Shown: one piece after another, positions 8,032 through 15,924 of the stretch
How positions within the stretch are numbered: the stretch's first letter is position 1
Layout: each line of letters starts with the position of its first letter
Assembly (NCBI RefSeq): GCF_013404595.1
Contig: NZ_JABVAX010000018.1
Coordinates: 1 to 61,921 of the forward strand
Origin: Jannaschia marina
GTDB lineage: Bacteria; Pseudomonadota; Alphaproteobacteria; Rhodobacterales; Rhodobacteraceae
Reading direction: 5' to 3'
Length of the DNA stretch: 61,921 nt
Translations under genes and position numbers: made by a program
Notes under the pieces: model-generated
What the model was told of the DNA's origin: nothing
The model's database searches: none
Seen by the model: only the letters and a program-made list of their open reading frames with translations

Positions 8032-9974
8032 CAGCGCCTCCCCCGTTTCCCAAATGACGCAACTTTTCCGACAGCCTTGGCGGCCGCACTTAGGCTGGAA
8101 TTGTCGTCACGGTTGGACCAGTCGGCCAATAGCGCTCCATAATCTGCCGCGGGCTCTGCCTCGGTGAACGCCCCGCCCCAACCCGTCACCACCCAGGGCC
8201 CGAGTTTCTTTGCTGGCAGATCTTTGAAGAACTTAACCAGGGACGCCTGCAAGAAAGTATGCTCCTGACAGATTGCTGCCAGACCATGGATGCCAGGTGG
8301 CTCCTCTCTCAGATCCTCGACGTCGGCCACCTTGGTCCGCAGCGCGTCGAAGAGCTGTTCGGCTTCGACCGAAGTCAGCCGCTTTATCTCGGCCGACACC
8401 TGTCTAACCTGAAGCGGCGGTCCCATCAGTTTACCGAGGAGCTCGTCCAGTTCTCCCAACTGCGCCTGTGCGCCATAGCCTCCTCGCCGGTCACGGCTGA
8501 CGAAGACGTAGGGTCTGAGATCGACCTCGGAGAGCGACGGAGAGATCGCGGCCCACCGCTTGGCCCACTCTACATTCGGCCACTCGGGAAGATCGGGTAT
8601 CGAGGCCGGCTTCTTGTCGCCCGTTGCCCGTTTCCCGGCACTCGCTGCCGCGTTGTTCGGTTTGGCGGCGGACGCATTCGCTTCCAGCGCGTCGAGTTCT
8701 GCAGAATGTCCCGTCTCTGCCGCACCGCGCGCGAGTGTGTCGAAGACTTCGGGCGCGAACCGCTCGGCCAGCATGATCTTCGCGAGCACGCCCAGGTTCA
8801 ATTCGTCGGCAAAGCCACGCTCCTCGGCGATCGCGAGGCGCATCGCCATCGTGTTGATGAAGCGCTTGATCTGGCGCGGGTTGCCTCGTGAGCCGTCGGT
8901 GAGGATCGGAGCGATCCGGTAGGCGATGTCGAGCGCCCGTTCGACGGAGTCCGGAATCGTCCCGAATGCTTTGGTCAAAGTGGGTCGGTCCAAGCCAGGG
9001 CCGGTCCAGGGTCTCTGCAGAGCCTCCCGGGCGATCGGCACCAAGGTCTCGAACTCTCGTGATGCTTCGCCGCATTCGTTCAGCACCAACAACATCGCCA
9101 CATAGATGCGCGTTTCAGCGTAGCCGAGCGCCGGAAGACGGAACGGTACCTGGATGAGCTTCTCCAGGTAGTTGCGGGCGTAGGTGGCGGGACCTGTGGA
9201 GGTCGGAAGGTCTGGGAAGTGCTGTCGGACGCTGTACTCGATCATGCCCTCGTCGGCGGCGATGACGAAGGCTGCGCGCGGGACGAACAGGAAGAGGCGT
9301 ATGGCTTCCAACGTACCGATCGCGGTCTGCGGCAGGCACCGGTCCAGGTCGTCGACCAGAACGATCAGGCGATCGATGTCGGCGACCTCGAGCAGCTCTT
9401 CAAACTCTTGGCGAAACGCGTGCATCTGTTCGGGTGTGCTCTCCTGTTCCGCCTCTTTCAAAAATGATCCGGCGCTCGCGACCAAGGCCTTTGCGTTGTC
9501 AGGTGTCAGCGCCTCGGCCCCTTTCGCCATGATGGTTGCGGCCGCGTCGCGAATATCGGAAAGCGTTTCCGGCGTCGGGATGCCCGTCGCGAGTGTGACG
9601 CCATAAGATCCCGCCTTGCGGGCTGCCTTCATCCAGTCGATGCGCCGCCAGAGTTTCTTGGCCTGATCTTTGACCTTCTGTGACCCGGACCTGCTCTTGA
9701 CCAGCTCTTCGACGATGGTCTCGATCAGGACGGTCTTGGCGTCATCGAACCCTTGAAACAACCACCCGTTGAAACGGATGCACAGGGTTCTGTCATCGTT
9801 CTCGCAGGCTTCCTCGACCATCATGAGAACGCTCGATTTACCCGCTCCCCAATCGCCATGCACGCCAACGCTGAGTGGCTCGTCCGATTTTTCGGATACG
9901 ATGCGTACAACCGTCTTCGCGACCGCCTCGTAGTAGAGCAGGTCGACCGAGGTCTCATTGTCGGCGACGATCAT
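8031..9974 (-). CDS. qatA: QatA, KAP-family P-loop ATPase of QatABCD
   Basis: A 647-residue KAP NTPase. Walker A is GDWGAGKSS (40-48) and Walker B is LIVLVDDLDRC (203-213), with the KAP motif NPRQIKRFIN near residue 370. A low-complexity Ala/Asn/Lys linker (about 440-465) separates the ATPase from a C-terminal domain. It is the first gene of the minus-strand operon and is followed without gaps by qatB, qatC and qatD, which is the canonical QatABCD order. The promoter must lie in the AT-rich 109-base gap shared with the divergent abiE operon. Confidence 0.93.
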   Translation of the reverse strand: MIVADNETSVDLLYYEAVAKTVVRIVSEKSDEPLSVGVHGDWGAGKSSVLMMVEEACENDDRTLCIRFNGWLFQGFDDAKTVLIETIVEELVKSRSGSQKVKDQAKKLWRRIDWMKAARKAGSYGVTLATGIPTPETLSDIRDAAATIMAKGAEALTPDNAKALVASAGSFLKEAEQESTPEQMHAFRQEFEELLEVADIDRLIVLVDDLDRCLPQTAIGTLEAIRLFLFVPRAAFVIAADEGMIEYSVRQHFPDLPTSTGPATYARNYLEKLIQVPFRLPALGYAETRIYVAMLLVLNECGEASREFETLVPIAREALQRPWTGPGLDRPTLTKAFGTIPDSVERALDIAYRIAPILTDGSRGNPRQIKRFINTMAMRLAIAEERGFADELNLGVLAKIMLAERFAPEVFDTLARGAAETGHSAELDALEANASAAKPNNAAASAGKRATGDKKPASIPDLPEWPNVEWAKRWAAISPSLSEVDLRPYVFVSRDRRGGYGAQAQLGELDELLGKLMGPPLQVRQVSAEIKRLTSVEAEQLFDALRTKVADVEDLREEPPGIHGLAAICQEHTFLQASLVKFFKDLPAKKLGPWVVTGWGGAFTEAEPAADYGALLADWSNRDDNSSLSAAAKAVGKVASFGKRGRR

Positions 9975-10083
9975 TCGTGAAGCAGCCCAAGTTTAACTAA
10001 TTGGCTTTTTACTTACCATGAGTTACACAATCAGACCAAGATCAAACTGAACGCCGGTTTACAATTTGCAAGATAAGCAAACC
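9975..10083. promoter_or_regulatory. Divergent promoter region between qatA and abiEi
   Basis: A 109-base gap, clearly more AT-rich than its surroundings, lies between the diverging qatA and abiEi starts and must hold both promoters. An inverted repeat TTTGC-7-GCAAA at 10065-10081 ends two bases before the abiEi ATG. AbiEi antitoxins are known to repress their own promoter through inverted repeats, so this is a candidate operator. I could not pick -10 and -35 boxes with confidence. Confidence 0.5.
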
Positions 10084-10932
10084 ATGAGTACGCAACGGGG
10101 GCAGAAGCTAAACGCACTCCAACGGCTCTTGCCGGAAGGTTTGGTCGCAAGCACGCAGTGGCTGAAGGATGCTGGGTACTCGAGCGCACTGCGGAGCAAA
10201 TATGTGTCGAACGGTTGGCTCCAACAGCCGGCGCGCGGGATCTACAAGCGCCCCGGAGCGGAGACACAGTGGCAACATATGGTCGTCTCGCTCCAGTCAA
10301 TCATGCGTCTACCGGTGTCAGTCGGAGGACTCACCGCCTTGGAAATGCAGGGCTACGGTCACTACGTCCCGCTCGGGAACCGAAAGCGAGTCGCTCTCTA
10401 CGCGGAGGCCCGCCTTCCGAAGTGGCTCGATGAGGTCAGTCCGTCGATACAGTTCCAGACTCACAACGCGCACCGCCTCTTTAAGACTGACACCGTCACG
10501 AGAGCGATCGAAACCTTGCCCAAGATTCCGTCCGAACATGACGAGACACAAGCGAAGCCTCTGGACGGTGGGTTGCGTCTGCATGTCTGGGGCGACCGTG
10601 CTTGGCCAATGATCGTGTCCACGCCCGAGCGGGCGACACTTGAATTTCTGGACGATGTTCCGACAAAGCATTCCTTCGAGCATACAGCCGACCTTTTCAC
10701 CGGTCTGGCGAACCTCAGTCCTCGCCGTGTGCAGAAGCTTCTTGAGACCTGTGACAGCGTCAAGGTCAAGAGACTGTTCCTGTGGTTCGCCGAGCGGGAC
10801 GCACACGCTTGGTTTGGACGCCTGGACCTTGCCTCGATAGACACGGGTCGGGGCAAACGGGTGATCGCCAAAAGCGGGCGGCTGGATGCAAAGTACCAGA
10901 TCACGGTGCCGGAGGGCATGCATGGCGATTGA
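10084..10932 (+). CDS. abiEi: AbiEi-family antitoxin (type IV toxin-antitoxin)
   Basis: A 282-residue protein from ATG 10084; a TTG at 10066 is an alternative. The N-terminal ~85 residues form the winged-helix typical of AbiEi antitoxins (LLPEGLVASTQWLKDAG, then GWLQQPARGIYKRPG). The C-terminal part is the AbiEi antitoxin domain. In AbiE systems the antitoxin represses the operon and neutralises the toxin. Its stop overlaps the toxin start by 11 bases. No strong ribosome site precedes the ATG, which fits low or autoregulated expression. Confidence 0.88.
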   Translation: MSTQRGQKLNALQRLLPEGLVASTQWLKDAGYSSALRSKYVSNGWLQQPARGIYKRPGAETQWQHMVVSLQSIMRLPVSVGGLTALEMQGYGHYVPLGNRKRVALYAEARLPKWLDEVSPSIQFQTHNAHRLFKTDTVTRAIETLPKIPSEHDETQAKPLDGGLRLHVWGDRAWPMIVSTPERATLEFLDDVPTKHSFEHTADLFTGLANLSPRRVQKLLETCDSVKVKRLFLWFAERDAHAWFGRLDLASIDTGRGKRVIAKSGRLDAKYQITVPEGMHGD

Positions 10933-11836
10933 AGAACGCTACCGTCAACAGGTCGACCTGCTTGTGCGCGTCCTGCCGTCCGTGTCACCCGAAGAAGTTT
11001 TCGCCTTGAAGGGCGGCACGGCCATCAACCTGTTCGTCCGCAACCTGCCGAGACTTTCCGTCGACATCGACCTGACCTATTTGCCGATCCGGCCGCGGGC
11101 GGACTCGCTTTCTGAGATCGAGCAAGCGCTCCGTCGGGTATCGACATCGATCGCAAGCGCTATCCCCGAGGCAAAGGTGTACGAGAGCCGTTTGCACAAA
11201 GAGGGTACGTCGAATCGGCTGGTCGTCAGAACGCCTGACACACAGATCAAGATCGAGGTGACGCCGGTGACCCGCGGTTGTGTCTTCGAGCCTGTTACGA
11301 TGCCGGTCGCGCCAGCAGTCGAAGACCAGTTTGGCTATGCGGAGACGCCGGTCGTTTCCTTCGAGGATCTGTACGCGGGCAAGATCGTTGCCGCGCTCGA
11401 TCGCCAACATCCAAGGGATCTGTTCGACGTGAGAGGCCTTCTTGCCAACGAGGGTATTTCCGACAGCCTTCGCCGTGCATTTCTCGTCTACGTCGTAAGC
11501 CACAACAGACCCGCGGCGGAGATACTCGCGCCCAACCGTCGCGATCTTACCAAGGATTTTGAAGACAACTTCGTCGGCATGTCGGTCAATCCGGTCTCAC
11601 TCGAAGAACTTGTTGATACACGTGAGAGACTGATCGCCACGATCGTCGCAGAGATGCCGCACACGCACCGGGACTTCCTCGTCGGGGTAGAGAAAGGCGA
11701 TCTGCACTGGTCATCTGTCGGTCTCGACGACATGGCGGAATTGCCCGCCATCCGCTGGAAGCTCTCGAACCTCGACAAGCTACCGTCGGAACGCCGCGGC
11801 GCACTCGCCGAAGACCTCTTGAGGGTTTGGCAATGA
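10922..11836 (+). CDS. abiEii: AbiEii-family nucleotidyltransferase toxin
   Basis: A 304-residue protein beginning inside the last codons of abiEi. The nucleotidyltransferase signature is present: KGGTAINLF (30-38), then the acidic pair SVDIDLTY (D48, D50). The later conserved lysine region is FEDLYAGKIVAAL. AbiEii toxins transfer nucleotides and cause bacteriostasis that aborts phage infection. The stop overlaps the ATG of the next gene as ATGA, so toxin and TIR-like gene are translated together. Confidence 0.9.
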   Translation: MAIEERYRQQVDLLVRVLPSVSPEEVFALKGGTAINLFVRNLPRLSVDIDLTYLPIRPRADSLSEIEQALRRVSTSIASAIPEAKVYESRLHKEGTSNRLVVRTPDTQIKIEVTPVTRGCVFEPVTMPVAPAVEDQFGYAETPVVSFEDLYAGKIVAALDRQHPRDLFDVRGLLANEGISDSLRRAFLVYVVSHNRPAAEILAPNRRDLTKDFEDNFVGMSVNPVSLEELVDTRERLIATIVAEMPHTHRDFLVGVEKGDLHWSSVGLDDMAELPAIRWKLSNLDKLPSERRGALAEDLLRVWQ

Positions 11837-12666
11837 GCGACACCGTGTTCTGGTCATGGCAGGACGACCTTCCCTCGAAATCGAACCGTTCATTCATCCG
11901 AGACTGCTTAGTGGCGGCAGTCGACCGTGTGAGCAACGCACTCGACGTCGACGAGATGGAGCGTGTGGATCTCGACCACGACACGAAGGGCACGCCCGGA
12001 ATGGCGGACATCAGTCGGACCATTCTGGAGAAGATCACTGGATGCGCGGTCATGGTCGCGGACGTCACCCCAATCGTTCGGACGGAAGCCGGCAAGGCGT
12101 TGCCCAATCCGAACGTAATGGTCGAGCTAGGCTTCGCGATGAACGCGATTAGGTTCGACCGCATTATCGCTGTCTTGAACACCGCGAACGGGGACCGCGT
12201 CGAAACACTACCATTCGACATTCGGCACCGGAGGATTCTGACATACGCGCTCGCCGAAGATGCGACGAAAGCGGATCGGAGAGCACAACGTGATGCACTC
12301 ACTTCGAAGCTCGCAGACGCCATCGCCGTCAATATCTCCCAAGTTCGTGACGAACGGTCCGCTTCGGATGAGATCGTGGGAGCGGCCAGTGACTCGGGGT
12401 CGGACGGCCTCTGGAATGCAGACTGGCCAATCCAGCATGTGGGACCTTTCGGCGCGACGCAAAAGGTAAGTCCCGTCTCGGTGTCCCGAGCCTGGCTCAG
12501 GGTGATCCCAGCAGGTTTTCGCGACGGCGTTCCTCCGATCTCAGCCGTTGAGCAACTTTCCGGGAACGCACGCCTTTGGGCACCGAGAGGGGCTTGGGAA
12601 CGGAGGCGATTCTGGATCAAGCGGATTTGGCTTCGTGTCTTACTGGATATCGGGCGAAGAAGATGA
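11833..12666 (+). CDS. TIR-like/nucleotide-binding protein, N-terminal part (frameshifted)
   Basis: A 277-codon frame coupled to abiEii by ATGA. Residues 1-125 resemble the TIR-like fold found in many defence genes: FWSWQDDLPSKSNRSFI, then DTKGTPGMADI, VMVADVTP, and NPNVMVELGFAM, where E98 is a plausible catalytic glutamate. Some TIR domains cleave NAD. From about residue 255 the frame turns into Arg/Trp-rich sequence unlike a domain end. The natural continuation is in the +1 frame (next entry). The gene therefore appears frameshifted near 12580-12600, in or near a G-rich run. The exact family is not certain. Confidence 0.65.
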   Translation: MSDTVFWSWQDDLPSKSNRSFIRDCLVAAVDRVSNALDVDEMERVDLDHDTKGTPGMADISRTILEKITGCAVMVADVTPIVRTEAGKALPNPNVMVELGFAMNAIRFDRIIAVLNTANGDRVETLPFDIRHRRILTYALAEDATKADRRAQRDALTSKLADAIAVNISQVRDERSASDEIVGAASDSGSDGLWNADWPIQHVGPFGATQKVSPVSVSRAWLRVIPAGFRDGVPPISAVEQLSGNARLWAPRGAWERRRFWIKRIWLRVLLDIGRRR

Positions 12667-13099
12667 CGGCACACGGCAGGCCCACAACTTGGCCTCGTTC
12701 CTGGAGGAAACGGGCGAGGTCTGGATGTCTGATGGCGTCGCCTTCGATCATCGAAAGGACCGTAACTGGATATCCTACGCGCATCTGCTGACCAACTGGG
12801 CGCGGGGATTGGAGAACGCAATGGCCTGCCTGGACGCCCTTGGCGCGTCGAGTCGTCGACGCGTGATCGTCGGCGTCGAAGGACTGGAAGGCGCATTCTG
12901 GCCAGCACAGGATGGGTACATTCCGGCGCAGTCACGCAAGCCCGACCTGCTCTATGACAGAACCAAACGCACATGGCCCGCCGAGGTCCAGACGGAGTTC
13001 CTCAGAACGGCGTGGAACGGTCTTCGCAACGCCTTCAGTCTCGATCCGATGACGGAGGAGGACTTCGCCAGGTACTACGAGGTCAGGAAGAGGAGCTAG
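12548..13099 (+). CDS. C-terminal part of the frameshifted TIR-like protein
   Basis: An open frame overlapping the end of the previous one. It has only a weak TTG start and no ribosome site. From GFVSYWISGEEDDGT onward (about 12625) it reads as well-formed protein with no break to TAG at 13097-13099. The content (EVWMSDGVAFDHRKDRNW, then VIVGVEGLEGAFWP) looks like the second domain of one ~420-residue protein. I read the pair as a single gene broken by a one-base indel, either real, a sequencing error, or less likely programmed frameshifting. Confidence 0.55.
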   Translation: MSNFPGTHAFGHREGLGNGGDSGSSGFGFVSYWISGEEDDGTRQAHNLASFLEETGEVWMSDGVAFDHRKDRNWISYAHLLTNWARGLENAMACLDALGASSRRRVIVGVEGLEGAFWPAQDGYIPAQSRKPDLLYDRTKRTWPAEVQTEFLRTAWNGLRNAFSLDPMTEEDFARYYEVRKRS

Positions 13100-13218
13100 G
13101 CCCCGTGCGACCAAGCCGATCAGCATGAGAATTGCATCTGTACAGCGGCGCGCTGCCCGTGTTGCTTCGGTATGCGGCACAGACGAACCGCTGGCAGATT
13201 CCGGCAAAGGTGCGTCTC

Positions 13219-13836
13219 TCAATACGTAATCGGGTCTTCCGCATCACCGAATTCAAGCTCCGGCAGGTCCCGCAGGCTCTGCAGATCGAAGGTCAACAGA
13301 AACGTCTCCGTCGTCACAAACGTATGGGGTGCGCCCGGCCGGGGTGACCGCGGACCAGAGGCGATCAGGTCCTTGTAGCGCAGCCGGGTCAAAAGATCGC
13401 GGCTGACCTCCTTGCCGAAGATGTCCGCGAGGCCCGCCCGGTCGATCGGCTGATGATAGGCGATGGCGCAGAGCACCCCCATCTCCATCTCGGTGAAGGC
13501 CAGCGACTGCTCGCCCAGGTCGGCGGCGGCTTTGATGGCATCGGCGAACTGGGTTTTGGTTCGGAACATCCAGCCGCCGGAGACTTGAGCCAGTTCGAAA
13601 GGACGGCCGGTCAACTCGGCCTGGATGTCCTCGATCAGCATCTCCACCGAGGCCCCCTGCCCCACCACGCGCGCGAGGTCCTCGCGGCGGACCGGGGATC
13701 CGCTGGCGAACAGCACCGCCTCAATCCGGCCCATCCATTCGCGCCAGCGCAGCTCTTGGGGCAGGTCGTCGAGCTCGCGGTCAAAGACTGCGCCACCTTC
13801 CTCTGCAGGTTCCCGTTTTCTGGCCACTACATTCAT
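13219..13836 (-). CDS. ScpB-like segregation/condensation protein (island copy)
   Basis: A 205-residue ScpB family protein with tandem winged-helix content. Landmarks are RIEAVLFASGSPV, then LAFTEMEMGVLCAIAYHQPI, and a C-terminal TFLLTFDLQSLRDLPEL. ScpB normally bridges ScpA and SMC in the chromosome condensation complex. No scpA or smc is nearby, and this copy sits in a mobile island with a DUF1403 gene, so it is a paralogue rather than the housekeeping gene. Its ATG overlaps the DUF1403 stop. Confidence 0.82.
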   Translation of the reverse strand: MNVVARKREPAEEGGAVFDRELDDLPQELRWREWMGRIEAVLFASGSPVRREDLARVVGQGASVEMLIEDIQAELTGRPFELAQVSGGWMFRTKTQFADAIKAAADLGEQSLAFTEMEMGVLCAIAYHQPIDRAGLADIFGKEVSRDLLTRLRYKDLIASGPRSPRPGAPHTFVTTETFLLTFDLQSLRDLPELEFGDAEDPITY

Positions 13837-14786
13837 GGTGCGATCCCGTAGAGCCGGAAGGTCGGCCGCCCGGTCAGTTCCCGTGCCACGCCAAGCTTGA
13901 CCAGCCGGTCACAGAACCGACGCGCAGCACGATCAGTCATCGGGATCGCGGTTTCCCGAATGTACGGCGACAACATTGACGCTGGCGCGACCGCATCTTC
14001 GCCCAGGAACAGATCGACCGCGGCGTCGGACCCCTTTGCGCGGAGCTTTGGGGCGATGCTGCGAAGCGCCTCGGCGCGACGCGTAAGGTCTCGCGCCAAA
14101 CGGATCGTCTCTTCGATCGCCTCGAGGATCCGCACCTGGACCGCCAGTTCAGCCCGCTGATCGTCAGCGGCCAGGTTCCGCAGCGACGCCTTCGTCAGCC
14201 GCTGCGCCGTGACAGGCAATACAGTCTTCCAGTTCAAAGCCCGTGCCAGGACGATATCCGAGAGCAGACAGGCGGTCCGCTCCGCCCGGTCGTCGGCGTC
14301 GAGCACCGCCCGCAGGATGGAGAGGCAGCCTGCCAGCGGTCCGTGGGTCCGGGTACGTTCTTGCCCCGCATCAAGCCAGACACCCACCGCGCCCGCGAAG
14401 TCGGCACCGACGAGCTTGGCGATCTCACCCATCCCGCTCGCCCGGAGGCCCACAGCGTAGCGCCAGAACGCCAGCAGGTCGCCATCTGGCCCCCGCGCCT
14501 CGCCCGACGGTGTCAGGTGGTAGGCGTCGCGGATATCCGCTTCCCGCGCCAGCCGTCCTTCGAGTTTGGAGGTGACCGTGGACGCCTTCAGCGCCAACCG
14601 GTTGCCGAGCAGTTTCACCGGCACGCCATACCTCGGCTCGCCGATCAATTGATCGAGCACCGTCAGCGCCGCCCCCGACCGAAAAGCCACAGTTTCAAGG
14701 GTTTCTGCACGTCCGGACGTGACCCATCCCGGCAGTTTCGGTAGGCTTTGTAGGTCGTCTGAGATGGTGGCGGGCTGGTATGTCAT
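13833..14786 (-). CDS. DUF1403 family protein
   Basis: A 317-residue protein recognised as DUF1403 from its overall sequence and its coupling to an ScpB-like gene, a pairing seen on alphaproteobacterial plasmids and islands. It is helical, with a middle segment (FWRYAVGLRASGMGEIAKLVG) and a C-terminal winged-helix-like end (RAARRFCDRLVKLGVARELTGRPTF). No catalytic motif is visible. It may stand in for ScpA as partner of the ScpB-like protein; that is inference from the overlap only. Confidence 0.8.
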   Translation of the reverse strand: MTYQPATISDDLQSLPKLPGWVTSGRAETLETVAFRSGAALTVLDQLIGEPRYGVPVKLLGNRLALKASTVTSKLEGRLAREADIRDAYHLTPSGEARGPDGDLLAFWRYAVGLRASGMGEIAKLVGADFAGAVGVWLDAGQERTRTHGPLAGCLSILRAVLDADDRAERTACLLSDIVLARALNWKTVLPVTAQRLTKASLRNLAADDQRAELAVQVRILEAIEETIRLARDLTRRAEALRSIAPKLRAKGSDAAVDLFLGEDAVAPASMLSPYIRETAIPMTDRAARRFCDRLVKLGVARELTGRPTFRLYGIAP

Positions 14787-14795
14787 GCCACAAGA

Positions 14796-15716
14796 CTATC
14801 GCATGACGGCGCTTTCTGCTACCAGATAGTGCATAAACCGCCCCACCTTAAACATCTTTTCTATGTCCAATAAGATTGTCATATCGGACAAAGGGAAAGT
14901 GCGCTTCTGGCCGTTCTTCATGCGCCCGAGTGTCACCATCCGTTCGTCGAAGTCGATGTCGGACCATTTGAGTTCGCGGATGTTCCGCATCCGAAAGCCC
15001 GTGAATAGCAGGGCGAGCCAAGCAGAGCGACGCGTCACGTTCGGCACCTTCAAGACGGCATCAAGCGCGGGCCACCGCTTCGCCTCGTCGAACAGCAAGT
15101 CGCGGGTGCGGGCCTCATACCCTTTCACACGATAGGTCGGGTCATGCTCAAACCCGTCGTCCCGATAGGCAAGCTGGGTTCCGTAGATGGCCGACAGCAC
15201 GCGCAGCAGACCGCTTGCCGTCGTCGGTATGTGCGACATGCTCTTGATCTTCTCGTTGACCATCTGCCGCGTGATTTCCGAGATCGGCATGTCGAGCCAG
15301 CGAGGAACGTGCAGGCGCAAGTGAGGCGCATACCCGGCGGCTGTCTCGTCCGAGGTTTTGCGCTGGCGCGGGTCGAGCGCCTGAGTGACGTGCTGCTCAA
15401 GCGCCTCCCGCAGTGTAACCTCGTCCGCGCCGCGAGGGCGCTTGTCTTTCACGATGATGCCCGCGTCTTCGACTTGAGTGTTTATCTCGGCTGCTGTCTG
15501 CGCCGCTTCGATCACGGTCATCTGCGGCCATGTCCCGAGGGTCTCCGTGAAGTTTCTGCCCTTGAAGAACTTTCGGTAGCGCCATGTTTTGGAGCGCGCG
15601 CCGACCTCCAAGTACAGGTTGGGATAGCGGGCGTCGCGATAGCGGGTCGCTGCGCCTCCCTTGTGCGCTGCCTTGTCGAGCGCGCCTTTGGTGAAACTCA
15701 TTTCCTGCGTTGCCAT
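14796..15716 (-). CDS. Tyrosine integrase, truncated at the C-terminus
   Basis: The start is ATG 15716, preceded by a good GGAGG site. The 306-residue product has a DUF4102-like arm-binding domain (LEVGARSKTWRYRKF), a core-binding domain and the start of the catalytic domain: Arg in FTGFRMRNIREL and Lys in the MKNGQKR hairpin. It then stops. The HxxR, second His/Trp and catalytic Tyr are absent. The last ~17 residues look like foreign sequence read through next to the DUF1403 start. It lies beside the tRNA-Arg half and would be the island integrase, now probably inactive. Confidence 0.82.
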   Translation of the reverse strand: MATQEMSFTKGALDKAAHKGGAATRYRDARYPNLYLEVGARSKTWRYRKFFKGRNFTETLGTWPQMTVIEAAQTAAEINTQVEDAGIIVKDKRPRGADEVTLREALEQHVTQALDPRQRKTSDETAAGYAPHLRLHVPRWLDMPISEITRQMVNEKIKSMSHIPTTASGLLRVLSAIYGTQLAYRDDGFEHDPTYRVKGYEARTRDLLFDEAKRWPALDAVLKVPNVTRRSAWLALLFTGFRMRNIRELKWSDIDFDERMVTLGRMKNGQKRTFPLSDMTILLDIEKMFKVGRFMHYLVAESAVMR

Positions 15717-15840
15717 GATGGGCCTCCATGCAATCAACTATGCAATTGCATGGCATCCAGCAGCGGGGACGATCAACCGAAGACGCTGACTTTATTATGT
15801 AATTACCGCGTCAGCGACCGTCAGCAAGCCCATATTCTTG

Positions 15841-15881
15841 AATTAGAAGTCGGCTGCTCTATCCAGCCGAGCTATGGGCCC
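15841..15881 (-). tRNA. 5' half of tRNA-Arg(UCU), island attachment junction
   Basis: On the minus strand, G1 pairs with 15881. The acceptor strand GGGCCCA, D-arm GCTC...GAGC, anticodon stem GCCGA and loop CTTCTAA (anticodon UCU at 15847-15845) are intact. After position 40 the sequence leaves the tRNA pattern: the 3' anticodon stem, variable region and T-arm are missing, and integrase-side DNA begins. The fragment marks the island and chromosome junction inside the anticodon arm. As written it cannot form a working tRNA. Confidence 0.75.
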
Positions 15882-15924
15882 GTCGCACCTCGCACTCATG
15901 CCGTGCGCGCGGCGGGCTGGCAAG

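Noticed and set aside
11586..12974. A 462-codon minus-strand frame opposite abiEii and the TIR-like gene
   Set aside because: Composition is Ser/Arg-rich, with no family resemblance, and it opposes well-defined coding sequence.
15841..15881. A complete functional tRNA-Arg at the island edge
   Set aside because: The 3' anticodon stem and T-arm are missing. It is a half gene.
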